A stretch of 44,523 bases of DNA, taken from positions 1-44,523 of the forward strand of contig CAZMHF010000012.1 in the NCBI GenBank assembly GCA_964566025.1. Direction: 5' to 3'. Positions 24,633 through 33,527 of the stretch are shown in pieces. The notes beneath the pieces are model-generated. The model worked only from the letters and a program-made list of their open reading frames with translations, was not told the DNA's origin and ran no database searches. The first letter of the stretch is position 1, and every line of letters begins with the position of its first letter. Made by a program: the position numbers and the translations under genes. This DNA is from RGIG8306 sp964566025 (GTDB taxonomy: Bacteria > Bacillota > Clostridia > Lachnospirales > Lachnospiraceae).

Positions 24633-26171
24633 ATGAAGAAATTACTGAAAATTGTATTTAGTAATATGATGATTATTGTTGTATTCATCGCATTGCAAAT
24701 TGCTTATTTTGCATATATGATATCGCACGCGAGTCAGCTTATGCTTTATGTCACGCAAGTATTTACCTTTGTAAGTGTGCTACTCATTATTGTTATTATC
24801 AATGAACGGAGCAATTCTGTATTTAAACTAGCATGGACGTTGCTTGTTGTTGTTAGTCCTGTATTCGGTAGTATCGCGTACCTTTCGATGCGGTTGACAC
24901 CGAAGAAAAAGATGATGAATAGGCGCTTGAAGAGCATTATAAAGCTGACGAAACCAATGTTGCAAGCTCCAGAAGAGGTGATGGTAAAACTCAAGAAACA
25001 GTCGCCACCGACGGCAAATCTTGCTAAATATGTCGAACGATATGGTGGCTATCCAATTTACAAAGGAAGTGATGTGAAGTACTTTCCGCTTGGAGAGGAC
25101 AAATTTCGCGAGATGATGATCTGGCTTAGAAAAGCAAAGCATTTTATTTTCTTAGAGTATTTCATTATTGATAAGGGGTATATGTGGGATGAGGTGCTTG
25201 GTGTCCTAAAGGAAAAGGCAAAAGAGGGCGTAGAAGTGCGCGTGATGTATGATGGAATGAACACATTAACACGCCTGCCATTTAATTATGTGAAAGAATT
25301 AAAAAAATATGGTATTCAGGCAAAAGTGTTTTCACCCATCCATCCGTTTGTTAGTACGTACATGAATTACCGAGACCACCGAAAGATTTTGGTGGTGGAT
25401 GGCGAAGTTGGATTTACAGGAGGCATTAATATTGCCGACGAGTATATCAATAAAAAAGAGCGATTTGGACATTGGAAAGATGTATCGGTGATGGTTTATG
25501 GAGAAGCCGTAAAGAATTTTACGTTACTCTTTTTACAAATGTGGCACATAACCGATTATACATATGATGATTACGAAAAATATATTCATTATAACGCAGA
25601 TACCTTGCCAAAGGTTGAGGACAATGGTTATATACTTCCTTACGGTGATAGTCCGTTGGATTTGGAGAATGTGGGAGAGCTTATATATTTGCATGTTATC
25701 CAACAAGCGACGAGATATGTACATATTATGACGCCATATCTAGTGCTTGATAATGAAATGATTACAGCATTGACATTTGCAGCGAAGCGAGGAGTTGAGG
25801 TAATCATTATTATGCCACATATTCCAGATAAGAAAATAACATTTGCTGTTGGAAAAACCTATTACGAAGAGTTTCTTGAATCGGGCGTAAAAATCTATGA
25901 ATACTTGCCAGGCTTTGTTCATGCAAAGGTGTTTTTGGCAGATGATTTATGGGGAGTTGTTGGAACCATTAATTTAGATTTTAGAAGCTTGTATTTGAAT
26001 TATGAGTGTGGATGTTATATATATCGCAATACCGTTTTGGCCGAAATAGAAGAAGATTTTCAAAATACATTGGCAAAATCAAAAAATATTACGATGGAAG
26101 AACACAAAAAGACGCCATTGTTTTGGCGAGTGGTTGGTGCAGTGATGAAGATGTTTGCACCATTGATGTAG
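24633..26171 (+). CDS. cls: Cardiolipin synthase
   Basis: The 512-residue phospholipase D superfamily protein joins phosphatidylglycerol units into cardiolipin. Two N-terminal membrane helices (about 7-28 and 36-68) precede two HKD motifs: HRKILVVDG from His249 and HAKVFLADD from His430, each with the following glycine- or serine-rich segment (GFTGGIN, GTINLDFRS). Length and layout match bacterial Cls. GAGGGAGGGG precedes the ATG. It starts 57 bases after the peptidase gene and ends nine bases before the hydrolase gene. Confidence 0.94.
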   Translation: MKKLLKIVFSNMMIIVVFIALQIAYFAYMISHASQLMLYVTQVFTFVSVLLIIVIINERSNSVFKLAWTLLVVVSPVFGSIAYLSMRLTPKKKMMNRRLKSIIKLTKPMLQAPEEVMVKLKKQSPPTANLAKYVERYGGYPIYKGSDVKYFPLGEDKFREMMIWLRKAKHFIFLEYFIIDKGYMWDEVLGVLKEKAKEGVEVRVMYDGMNTLTRLPFNYVKELKKYGIQAKVFSPIHPFVSTYMNYRDHRKILVVDGEVGFTGGINIADEYINKKERFGHWKDVSVMVYGEAVKNFTLLFLQMWHITDYTYDDYEKYIHYNADTLPKVEDNGYILPYGDSPLDLENVGELIYLHVIQQATRYVHIMTPYLVLDNEMITALTFAAKRGVEVIIIMPHIPDKKITFAVGKTYYEEFLESGVKIYEYLPGFVHAKVFLADDLWGVVGTINLDFRSLYLNYECGCYIYRNTVLAEIEEDFQNTLAKSKNITMEEHKKTPLFWRVVGAVMKMFAPLM

Positions 26172-26180
26172 GAGGCGTAT

Positions 26181-27098
26181 ATGGAATTTGTAAAGGAATA
26201 TGTAAAGTCAGAAAAAAATGATACGGTGCTATCCATTATGTGGATGGCGCCCGAAAATCCGCATGCGATATTGCAAATTTTACACGGAAAATCGGAGCAC
26301 AAAGAGCGCTACGAGGAAATGATGCAATTCTTCGCACAACGAGGCTTTGCGGTCATTATTCACGATATGCAAGGTCATGGAGAAAGTGTTGTTAGCCAAG
26401 AGGATTTAGGTTATATGTATGAGGGAGGAATCGATTTGATTCTTTCAGATGCAAGGATGATCACACATTTCGCAAGACGAAAATGGGGCGAAAAGCCATT
26501 ATACTTGTTTGGACATAGTATGGGAAGCCTATTAGCGCGTATTTACATTGCGCGATATGATTATGATATTGAAGGGGTTATTTTATGCGGGCCGCCTTAC
26601 GAAAATAAAGCAGCCTATGTAGGAAAATTGCTTGTAAAGGGTTTGATGAAAAAGCACGGCAGTCGCTATCAAATGGATTATGTAAAAAATCTTGCGACGG
26701 GCGCCTATGAAAAGGCATTTGAGGAAGGCGTAATTGCATGGCTAAGTGTTAATAAAGAAAACCAAGAGAATTTCAAGCAATGCCCATTATGTGGAATCGA
26801 ATTTACGCTAGATGCTTACAATACATTGTTTGATTTAATGCACCATGCCTTTATGCCATCGCATTATGAAAAAACAAACCTTGCCTTACCATTGCTGTTT
26901 TTAGCAGGTGGCGACGATCCTTGTGCAGGTGGTGAGGAACATTTTCGAGAGACGATTTGCTTCTATCGAAAACTAGGGTATACAGATATTTATCAAAAAT
27001 TATACGACGGGTATCGCCACGAAATTATGAATGAGGATATCAAAGAAGAAATGTTTCAAGATATGTATAAATGGTTGCGCTATGCGGCGAGAAAATAA
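26181..27098 (+). CDS. Alpha/beta hydrolase (monoacylglycerol-lipase-like)
   Basis: The 305-residue protein fits the Hydrolase_4 (serine aminopeptidase S33) family: ILHGKSEHKERY near residues 33-44, HDMQGHGES near 60-68 and the nucleophile elbow GHSMGS with Ser113. DDPCAGGE (Asp) and YRHEIMNE (His) complete the triad. Such enzymes cleave ester bonds of monoacylglycerols or lysophospholipids. Its position nine bases after cardiolipin synthase suggests a lipid role. A strong terminator follows. Confidence 0.88.
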   Translation: MEFVKEYVKSEKNDTVLSIMWMAPENPHAILQILHGKSEHKERYEEMMQFFAQRGFAVIIHDMQGHGESVVSQEDLGYMYEGGIDLILSDARMITHFARRKWGEKPLYLFGHSMGSLLARIYIARYDYDIEGVILCGPPYENKAAYVGKLLVKGLMKKHGSRYQMDYVKNLATGAYEKAFEEGVIAWLSVNKENQENFKQCPLCGIEFTLDAYNTLFDLMHHAFMPSHYEKTNLALPLLFLAGGDDPCAGGEEHFRETICFYRKLGYTDIYQKLYDGYRHEIMNEDIKEEMFQDMYKWLRYAARK

Positions 27099-27100
27099 TA

Positions 27101-27128
27101 AAAAAAGAGCCATCATAGGCTCTTTTTT
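27101..27128. terminator. Bidirectional terminator between hydrolase gene and argG
   Basis: AAAAAAGAGCC and GGCTCTTTTTT form an exact 11-base inverted repeat around a six-base loop, serving two convergent genes. Confidence 0.95.
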
Positions 27129-27140
27129 GTTGTGTTATCA

Positions 27141-28361
27141 TTATTCTTGTTCTGCTTCTAACATCGCACGTACTTTTAGACTTAAACCAAAGAGATTGAT
27201 AAAGCCTTCTGCATCGTGATGGTCATATAGCTCACCAGTTGTAAAAGATGCAAGTGATTCGCTGTATAGACTATTTGGTGAAGAGGTACCTTGCTTAATA
27301 ATATTGCCTTTGTATAAAAGCATTTTTGCTTCGCCAGTTACTTTCTCTTGTGTGGAAGTGATAAATGCTTGAAGCGCTTCACGAAGTGGTGTAAACCATT
27401 TTCCTTCGTACACAACATCGGCAAATTTTGCACCAATAATTTTTTTCATAGCAAATGTATCACGATCATGGATAAGCTCTTCTAATTGAGCGTGAGCTTC
27501 CATAAGGATTGTGCCACCTGGTGTTTCGTACACACCACGAGATTTCATACCTACAACACGATTTTCAACGATATCAATAATACCAATACCATTGGCACCG
27601 CCAAGTTCGTTTAGCTTCTCGATTAATTCAGAAACTTTCATTTTCTCGCCGTTTAATGCAACAGGAACGCCTTTTTCAAATGTAACGGAAATTTCGGTGC
27701 CTTGATCAGGTGCTTTTTGAGGAGAAACGCCCAATACAAGAAGATGGTCATAGTTTGGTGCATTTTCTGGTAACTCTAGTTCAAGACCTTCATGGCTAAT
27801 ATGCCATAAGTTACGATCGCGGCTATAGCTTGAATCGGCTGAGAATGGAAGATCAATACCATGCGCTTCACAATAAGCGATTTCATCTTCACGAGATTCC
27901 ATATTCCAAGTTTCTTTTAAACGCCATGGAGCGATAATTTTCAAATCAGGAGCAAGTGCTTTGATGCCTAGCTCAAAACGAACTTGATCATTTCCTTTTC
28001 CAGTAGCGCCATGACAAATGGCAGTAGCGCCTTCTTGACGAGCAATCTCAACAAGCTTCTTTGCGATAACAGGGCGTGCCATCGAAGTACCTAATAAGTA
28101 TTTGTTCTCGTAAACAGCGCCTGCTTGTACACAAGGAACAACATATTCATCACAAAACTCATCAACGACATTAAGAATATATAGTTTTTCGGCGCCAGAG
28201 TATTTTGCGCGCTCCTCTAGTCCATCCAATTCATTGCCTTGTCCAACATCAATACAGCAACAAACAACATCAAAATCATAGTTTTCTTTCAACCAAGGAA
28301 TGATGGCTGTTGTGTCTAAACCACCTGAATAAGCTAAAATAACTTTTTCTTTCATAATCAT
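27141..28361 (-). CDS. argG: Argininosuccinate synthase
   Basis: The 406-residue enzyme joins citrulline and aspartate with ATP in the cytoplasm. The P-loop AYSGGLDT (10-17) and the segments HGATGKGNDQVRFE and SYSRDRNLWHIS are characteristic, and the length is normal. AAGGAGGA precedes two possible ATG codons at 28361 and 28355; both have acceptable spacing. It is transcribed away from the argC operon across a shared regulatory region. argF and argH are not in the window. Confidence 0.97.
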   Translation of the reverse strand: MIMKEKVILAYSGGLDTTAIIPWLKENYDFDVVCCCIDVGQGNELDGLEERAKYSGAEKLYILNVVDEFCDEYVVPCVQAGAVYENKYLLGTSMARPVIAKKLVEIARQEGATAICHGATGKGNDQVRFELGIKALAPDLKIIAPWRLKETWNMESREDEIAYCEAHGIDLPFSADSSYSRDRNLWHISHEGLELELPENAPNYDHLLVLGVSPQKAPDQGTEISVTFEKGVPVALNGEKMKVSELIEKLNELGGANGIGIIDIVENRVVGMKSRGVYETPGGTILMEAHAQLEELIHDRDTFAMKKIIGAKFADVVYEGKWFTPLREALQAFITSTQEKVTGEAKMLLYKGNIIKQGTSSPNSLYSESLASFTTGELYDHHDAEGFINLFGLSLKVRAMLEAEQE

Positions 28362-28390
28362 AAATCCTCCTTAACAGATTTCATGAAGCT

Positions 28391-28419
28391 ACTATACATC
28401 ATGTTTTATAAATATGCAA
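28391..28419 (-). promoter_or_regulatory. Promoter of argG
   Basis: On the minus strand TTGCAT is followed after 17 bases by TATAGT, 30 bases before the argG start codon. Confidence 0.8.
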
Positions 28420-28438
28420 TAGAAAAATGAAAAAATAC

Positions 28439-28467
28439 TTGCATGATATACATTGATGATGTATAAT
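28439..28467 (+). promoter_or_regulatory. Promoter of the argC operon
   Basis: TTGCAT is followed after 17 bases by a perfect TATAAT. The transcript would have a leader of about 105 bases before argC. The -35 hexamer is identical to that of the divergent argG promoter 20 bases away. Confidence 0.85.
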
Positions 28468-28488
28468 AACGAAGAATTATGCTATGAA

Positions 28489-28532
28489 AATGCATAAAAA
28501 TAAGATTATTCACTTAAAAAATGCATAAATAT
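28489..28532. promoter_or_regulatory. Candidate ArgR operators (two direct repeats)
   Basis: AATGCATAAAAAT (28489-28501) and AATGCATAAATAT (28520-28532) are near-identical, 31 bases apart (about three helical turns), with ATTCAC between. They resemble ARG boxes of the AATGAATAnnTATTCAT kind. Their place just after the argC start point fits repression by arginine-bound ArgR/AhrC. No argR gene is in the window. Confidence 0.5.
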
Positions 28533-28580
28533 AATGAAGAGAACACAAAACACATAAGATGTCCTAAGGAGAAGAAGAAA

Positions 28581-29621
28581 ATGATTAAGGCAGCGATTAT
28601 TGGAGCGACTGGTTATGCAGGAAATGAGCTTGTAAGAATACTTAAAAATCATCCACAGGTTGAGCTTGTTTGGTATGGATCAAGAAGCTATATTGATCAA
28701 GCATATGCACAAGTCTACAAAAATATGTTTCAAATCGTAAAAGAGCAATGCAGGGATGATGATTTGGCACAAATTAGCGAACAATGTGATGTCGTATTTA
28801 CAGCAACGCCACAAGGGTATTGTTTTAAATTGATTTCAGAAGACATTTTAAAGAAGATAAAAGTAATCGATTTAAGTGCCGATTTTCGCCTAAAGGATGT
28901 ATCTGTATATGAAGACTGGTATCAAATAAAACACGAGGCTCCCGAATATTTAAAAGAGGCAGTATATGGATTGTGCGAAATAAATCGTGAGTCGATAAAG
29001 GATGCTAGAATCTTGGCAAACCCAGGTTGTTATCCTACTTGCTCAACATTGACAATTTATCCATTATTAAAAGAAGGATTGATTGATCCAACCTCGATTA
29101 TTATTGATGCAAAATCGGGAACATCTGGGGCAGGGCGCTCAGCAAAAGTCGATAATTTATTTTGCGAGGTAAATGAAACAATGAAAGCGTATGGTGTGAC
29201 AACACATCGTCATACACCAGAAATCGAGGAGCAATTATCCATAGCGGCAAAGGAAGAAGTCAAAATTGTATTTACACCACATTTGGTGCCAATGAATCGA
29301 GGCATTCTAATTACCGCATACGCCAATCTTGCGAAGGAAGTAACGAGTGAGGAAGTGATGGCCATTTATAAAAAATACTATGACAATGAAAAATTTGTGC
29401 GTGTACTAGAAAATCATCAATGCACAGAAACCCGCTGGGTAAAAGGCAGTAATTATGTTGATGTGTCCTTTATGCTTGATAAACGAACTAATCGAATTGT
29501 TATGATGGGTGCAATGGACAATTTAGTGAAGGGAGCGGCTGGTCAAGCTGTTCAAAATATGAACATTATGTTCGATTTACCAGAGGATATGGGACTAGAC
29601 TTGATTCCAATGTTCCCATAA
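28581..29621 (+). CDS. argC: N-acetyl-gamma-glutamyl-phosphate reductase
   Basis: The 346-residue enzyme catalyses the third step of ornithine synthesis, reduction of N-acetylglutamyl phosphate with NADPH. IIGATGYAGNELVRIL at the N-terminus binds the nucleotide, NPGCYPT holds the catalytic Cys150, and HRHTPEIEEQ is the conserved histidine region. The ATG at 28581 has AAGGAG nine bases upstream; an earlier in-frame ATG at 28521 lies inside the putative operator region. First gene of the arginine operon. Confidence 0.97.
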   Translation: MIKAAIIGATGYAGNELVRILKNHPQVELVWYGSRSYIDQAYAQVYKNMFQIVKEQCRDDDLAQISEQCDVVFTATPQGYCFKLISEDILKKIKVIDLSADFRLKDVSVYEDWYQIKHEAPEYLKEAVYGLCEINRESIKDARILANPGCYPTCSTLTIYPLLKEGLIDPTSIIIDAKSGTSGAGRSAKVDNLFCEVNETMKAYGVTTHRHTPEIEEQLSIAAKEEVKIVFTPHLVPMNRGILITAYANLAKEVTSEEVMAIYKKYYDNEKFVRVLENHQCTETRWVKGSNYVDVSFMLDKRTNRIVMMGAMDNLVKGAAGQAVQNMNIMFDLPEDMGLDLIPMFP

Positions 29622-29631
29622 AAGGAGACAG

Positions 29632-30090
29632 ATGAAAGAAAAAACACGCATTAGAAGCATGGAAATAACAGATTATGAAGCGGTATTTGCACTATGGGAG
29701 AGTATTCGTGGATTAGGTATTCGAAGTATAGATGATTCAAAGGAAGGCGTACGTGCATTTCTTAAAAGAAATCCAAAAACCAGTGTAGTTGCACAGTTAG
29801 GTGATGAAATTGTGGGTAATATTCTATGTGGATTTGATGGAAGAAGAGCCTGCTTATATCATGTCTGTGTAAGCTTAAACTATCGAAAGCAAGGTATTGC
29901 TCAAGAAATGTTAGTACATGTTTTGGAGTCGTTAAAAGAAGAAGGAATCAATAAGGCGTGTTTGGTGGCTTTTCGCGAAAATGAGTTAGGAAATGATTTT
30001 TGGCAAAAGGCAGGATGGACTTTGCGTGATGATTTAAATTATTATGATTATATTATTAATGAAGATAATCAAACAGAATTTGTGAAATAG
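29632..30090 (+). CDS. GNAT acetyltransferase inside the arginine operon
   Basis: The 152-residue single-domain GNAT has the acyl-CoA loop LNYRKQGIAQEML near residues 82-94 and ends in NDFWQKAGW...DLNYYDY. It sits 10 bases after argC and 13 before argJ, so it is cotranscribed with ornithine synthesis. A short N-acetylglutamate synthase is the obvious hypothesis; related small GNATs of the YpeA type with other amine substrates are possible. The adjacent ArgJ, if bifunctional, would make that activity partly redundant. Confidence 0.8.
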   Translation: MKEKTRIRSMEITDYEAVFALWESIRGLGIRSIDDSKEGVRAFLKRNPKTSVVAQLGDEIVGNILCGFDGRRACLYHVCVSLNYRKQGIAQEMLVHVLESLKEEGINKACLVAFRENELGNDFWQKAGWTLRDDLNYYDYIINEDNQTEFVK

Positions 30091-30103
30091 AGGGTGATGG
30101 AGT

Positions 30104-31339
30104 ATGAATGAAATAATAAAAAAAATAGAAGGCGGCATTACAGCAGCAAAAGGATTTCAAGCAGCTTCCTGTGCAGCGGGAATTAAATATAAGGATCGCT
30201 TGGATATGGCGATAATTTATAGCGAAAAACCATGTGTTGTAGCTGGTGCCTTCACAAAAAATATTGTAAAGGCTGCACCTGTTATATGGGATCAAACCAT
30301 TGTAAAAGAGAGCGACGTTGTTCATGGCGTTGTGGTGAATGCTGGAATTGCCAATGCGTGTACAGGACAAGAAGGACACATATCATGCGAAGTATCGGCA
30401 GAAACATTCGCCAAAGAATTTGGAATTGACAAAAAAGCCGTATTGGTAGCATCAACAGGAGTGATTGGAAAGCAATTGCCACAGGATAAATTAAATGCGG
30501 GAATCCGTACAATGAGTAAAACGCTTTCAACGACACTTGAAGCGGGAACAACGTCAGCAAAAGCCATTATGACAACAGATACGGTAAAGAAAGAAATCGC
30601 CGTACAATTTGAAATAGATGGAGTCGTTGTTACGGTAGGAGGCATGTGTAAAGGTTCAGGGATGATTCATCCCGATATGTGCACCATGCTAAGCTTCATC
30701 ACGACCGATATAGCGATTACAAAGGAATTGCTTCAAAAAGCATTGTCAGAGGATATCCTTGATACATACAATATGATTTCGGTGGATGGAGATACTTCGA
30801 CAAATGATACGGTTCTTTTATTGGCAAATGGCGAAGCAGGAAATGCGTTGATTAGTGAAGAAAACGAAGGCTATTTACAATTTGCAAAGGCGCTTCGCAT
30901 CGTTAATGAATATTTAGCTAAGAAAATGGCTGGTGATGGGGAAGGTGCAACGGCATTATTTGAAGTAACCGTAAAGGGCGCAATGACAAAAGCAGATGCA
31001 GTGACCATTAGTAAATCGGTGATTACATCGAGCTTGACAAAGGCGGCAATTTTCGGACACGATGCAAATTGGGGAAGAATCCTTTGTGCAATGGGCTATG
31101 CAGGTGCCAAATTTGATCCGTCATTGGTTGAATTAAGTTTTCATAGCACAAATGGCGATATTGATATTGCAAAGAATGGGTTTGCGCTTGACTTTGACGA
31201 GGAAAAGGCAACACATATTTTATCAGCAGAAGAAGTAACAGCCTTGATTGATTTACATATGGGTGACAAGAGTGCTACGGCATGGGGATGTGATTTAACA
31301 TATGATTATGTCAAAATTAACGCAGATTATAGAAGTTAG
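30104..31339 (+). CDS. argJ: Glutamate/ornithine N-acetyltransferase
   Basis: The 411-residue ArgJ transfers the acetyl group from N-acetylornithine to glutamate, giving the cyclic pathway. The proenzyme cleaves itself at GEGATALFE, with Thr283 becoming the N-terminal nucleophile of the beta chain. GMCKGSGMIHPDM, SVDGDTSTNDT and GHDANWGRI are hallmarks of the family. Monofunctional and bifunctional forms cannot be separated by eye. argB begins 11 bases after it. Confidence 0.96.
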   Translation: MNEIIKKIEGGITAAKGFQAASCAAGIKYKDRLDMAIIYSEKPCVVAGAFTKNIVKAAPVIWDQTIVKESDVVHGVVVNAGIANACTGQEGHISCEVSAETFAKEFGIDKKAVLVASTGVIGKQLPQDKLNAGIRTMSKTLSTTLEAGTTSAKAIMTTDTVKKEIAVQFEIDGVVVTVGGMCKGSGMIHPDMCTMLSFITTDIAITKELLQKALSEDILDTYNMISVDGDTSTNDTVLLLANGEAGNALISEENEGYLQFAKALRIVNEYLAKKMAGDGEGATALFEVTVKGAMTKADAVTISKSVITSSLTKAAIFGHDANWGRILCAMGYAGAKFDPSLVELSFHSTNGDIDIAKNGFALDFDEEKATHILSAEEVTALIDLHMGDKSATAWGCDLTYDYVKINADYRS

Positions 31340-31350
31340 AGGTGAAGAAA

Positions 31351-32247
31351 ATGGATCAAAATATTATGGAAAAAGCAGAAGTATTGATTGAGGCATTGCC
31401 TTATATACAACGATTTAATCGTAAAATTATTGTTATTAAATACGGCGGTAGTGCAATGGCAGATGAATCGTTGATGAAAAATGTTATCAAGGATGCGGTA
31501 CTACTAAAACTTGTTGGATTTAAACCGATTATTGTTCATGGCGGTGGCAAGGACATTAGCAAATGGGTTCAAAAATCAGGTATGGAGCCAAAGTTTGTGA
31601 ACGGCTTGCGTGTAACGGATGAGGCGACAATGGAAATTGCCGAAATGGTGCTCAATCGTGTAAACAAAAACCTTGTCAAAATGGTGCAAGAGTTAGGGGT
31701 CAATGCCATTGGTATTAGTGGAAAGGACGGCGGTTTACTAAAGGTTGAGAAAAAAACTTCAAACGGAGAAGATATCGGATTTGTTGGAGAAATAACAGAA
31801 GTAAACGCTAAGATTTTGCACGATGTATTGGAGAAGGATTTCTTGCCAATTATATGCCCAATTGGCTATAATGAAAATTATGAAACATACAATATCAATG
31901 CAGACGATGCCGCTTGCGCGATTGCCAAGGAATTAAAGGCGGAGAAATTGGCGTTTTTAACGGATGTAGAGGGTGTATTCAAGGATCCATCAGATAAGGA
32001 GACACTCATTTCTGAGCTAACCGTTGATGAAATGGGCGACTTGCTAGGGAGTGGTATGGTTGGAGGCGGAATGCTTCCAAAACTAAACAATTGCATTGAT
32101 GCGATAAAACATGGTGTTTCGCGTGTGCATATTTTAGATGGACGTATTTTGCATTGCTTGCTTCTTGAAATCTTTACAAACAAAGGTATTGGAACGGCAA
32201 TATTAAGTGACCATAGTGAAAAATTTTATTCAAAGGATAATCATTAA
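31351..32247 (+). CDS. argB: Acetylglutamate kinase
   Basis: The 298-residue amino-acid-kinase-family enzyme phosphorylates N-acetylglutamate. IVIKYGGSAM (phosphate loop), IVHGGGKDIS, and GMVGGGMLPKL near the C-terminus are the typical sites. The ATG at 31351 follows GAGGTGAA at suitable distance; the GTG at 31342 lies within that site and is rejected. The N-terminal helix (about 1-20) is the segment that allows arginine feedback in hexameric forms, suggestive only. Confidence 0.96.
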   Translation: MDQNIMEKAEVLIEALPYIQRFNRKIIVIKYGGSAMADESLMKNVIKDAVLLKLVGFKPIIVHGGGKDISKWVQKSGMEPKFVNGLRVTDEATMEIAEMVLNRVNKNLVKMVQELGVNAIGISGKDGGLLKVEKKTSNGEDIGFVGEITEVNAKILHDVLEKDFLPIICPIGYNENYETYNINADDAACAIAKELKAEKLAFLTDVEGVFKDPSDKETLISELTVDEMGDLLGSGMVGGGMLPKLNNCIDAIKHGVSRVHILDGRILHCLLLEIFTNKGIGTAILSDHSEKFYSKDNH

Positions 32248-32258
32248 AGGGGATAACG

Positions 32259-33443
32259 ATGGCAAAATTTGAGGGAGTTAAGCAAAAGGCAGATGAAGCC
32301 TTTTTACATGTGTATAATCGATTTTCGATTGCATTTGACCATGGAGAAGGTGTATATCTTTATGATGTAGAAGGTAATAAATATTTAGACTTTGGCGCTG
32401 GCATTGCTGTGTGTTCGCTAGGGTATAATCATCCAACGCTTACAAAGGCGTTAACAAATCAAGTGAAAAAATTGATGCACACTTCTAATTTGTTTTATCA
32501 CGAAGAAGGAGCAAATGCAGCAAAATTATTAAAAGACGCAACAGGACTTTCGCGTGTCTTTTTCACAAATAGCGGAGCAGAAGCAATAGAAGGTGCTATA
32601 AAATTGGCGAAGAAATTTGCTTATGCAAAAGGAATCAATGAAAAACATGAAATTATTGCGATGAAGAACTCTTTTCATGGACGAACAACAGGAGCTTTAT
32701 CAGTAACGGGAAATGATCATTACAAACAAGATTTTAGTCCACTCTTGGCCAATATTAAATTCGCCGAATACAACGACTTAGAAAGTGTTAAGGCATTGGT
32801 GAATGAAAATACATGCGCCATTATTTTTGAGACGGTGCAAGGTGAAAGTGGTATTTATCCCGCAAGTGAGCAATTTGTAAAAGGGATTAGAGAACTTTGT
32901 GATAAGCATAATATATTGATGATATTGGATGAAATCCAATGCGGTATGGGGCGAACAGGAAAGCTATTCGCCTATGAGCATTATGCAGTTTCTCCTGATG
33001 TCATTGCGGTTGCCAAAGCACTCGGCGGTGGTGTTCCCGTTGGCGCATTTGTGTGCAATGATAAAGCAGCTCTTATTGGCCCTGGTGATCATGGAACAAC
33101 GTACGGAGGAAATCCACTTGTGTGTGCGGCGATTCGTGCTGTATTTACGGCATATGAGGAAGAACATATTGTAGAAAATGCAAAAGTGATGGGAGACTAT
33201 TTATGGAGTGCATTCGAACAATTAAAGGGAGAATGTCCTCAAATTGTAGCGCATAGAGGAATTGGTCTCATGCAAGGCTTGGAATTTAATGAAGCACCCG
33301 CACCAATTGTGAAAAAAATATTGGAGGCAGGTTTAATTGTTATTGGTGCTGGTCATAATACGATTCGTTTTGTGCCGCCACTAATTATAGAAAAAGAACA
33401 TATTGATGAAATGATTACTATTTTAAAAACAGCGCTCAAATAA
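32259..33443 (+). CDS. argD: Acetylornithine aminotransferase
   Basis: The 394-residue class III PLP aminotransferase converts N-acetylglutamate semialdehyde to N-acetylornithine. FTNSGAEAIEGAIKLA binds the phosphate, ILDEIQCGMGRTG carries the conserved Asp, and the PLP lysine is Lys253 in AVAKALGGG. It is the last gene of the operon, 11 bases after argB. Only a weak hairpin (TTCCTTAAGGGAA) followed by AT-rich DNA lies downstream, so some read-through into the ABC exporter is possible. Confidence 0.96.
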   Translation: MAKFEGVKQKADEAFLHVYNRFSIAFDHGEGVYLYDVEGNKYLDFGAGIAVCSLGYNHPTLTKALTNQVKKLMHTSNLFYHEEGANAAKLLKDATGLSRVFFTNSGAEAIEGAIKLAKKFAYAKGINEKHEIIAMKNSFHGRTTGALSVTGNDHYKQDFSPLLANIKFAEYNDLESVKALVNENTCAIIFETVQGESGIYPASEQFVKGIRELCDKHNILMILDEIQCGMGRTGKLFAYEHYAVSPDVIAVAKALGGGVPVGAFVCNDKAALIGPGDHGTTYGGNPLVCAAIRAVFTAYEEEHIVENAKVMGDYLWSAFEQLKGECPQIVAHRGIGLMQGLEFNEAPAPIVKKILEAGLIVIGAGHNTIRFVPPLIIEKEHIDEMITILKTALK

Positions 33444-33488
33444 AGTAAATATTCCTTAAGGGAAAATTAAAAAATAAAATGCGAAAAT

Positions 33489-33506
33489 ATGATAAGATGC
33501 TATCAT
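33489..33506. promoter_or_regulatory. Inverted repeat before the ABC exporter
   Basis: ATGATA and TATCAT form an exact inverted repeat with six bases between, 20 bases before the start of the ATPase gene and overlapping its best -10-like sequence. It could be an operator, but no regulator is encoded next to it. Confidence 0.35.
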
Positions 33507-33527
33507 TAACGCAAGGAGGAATTAGAA

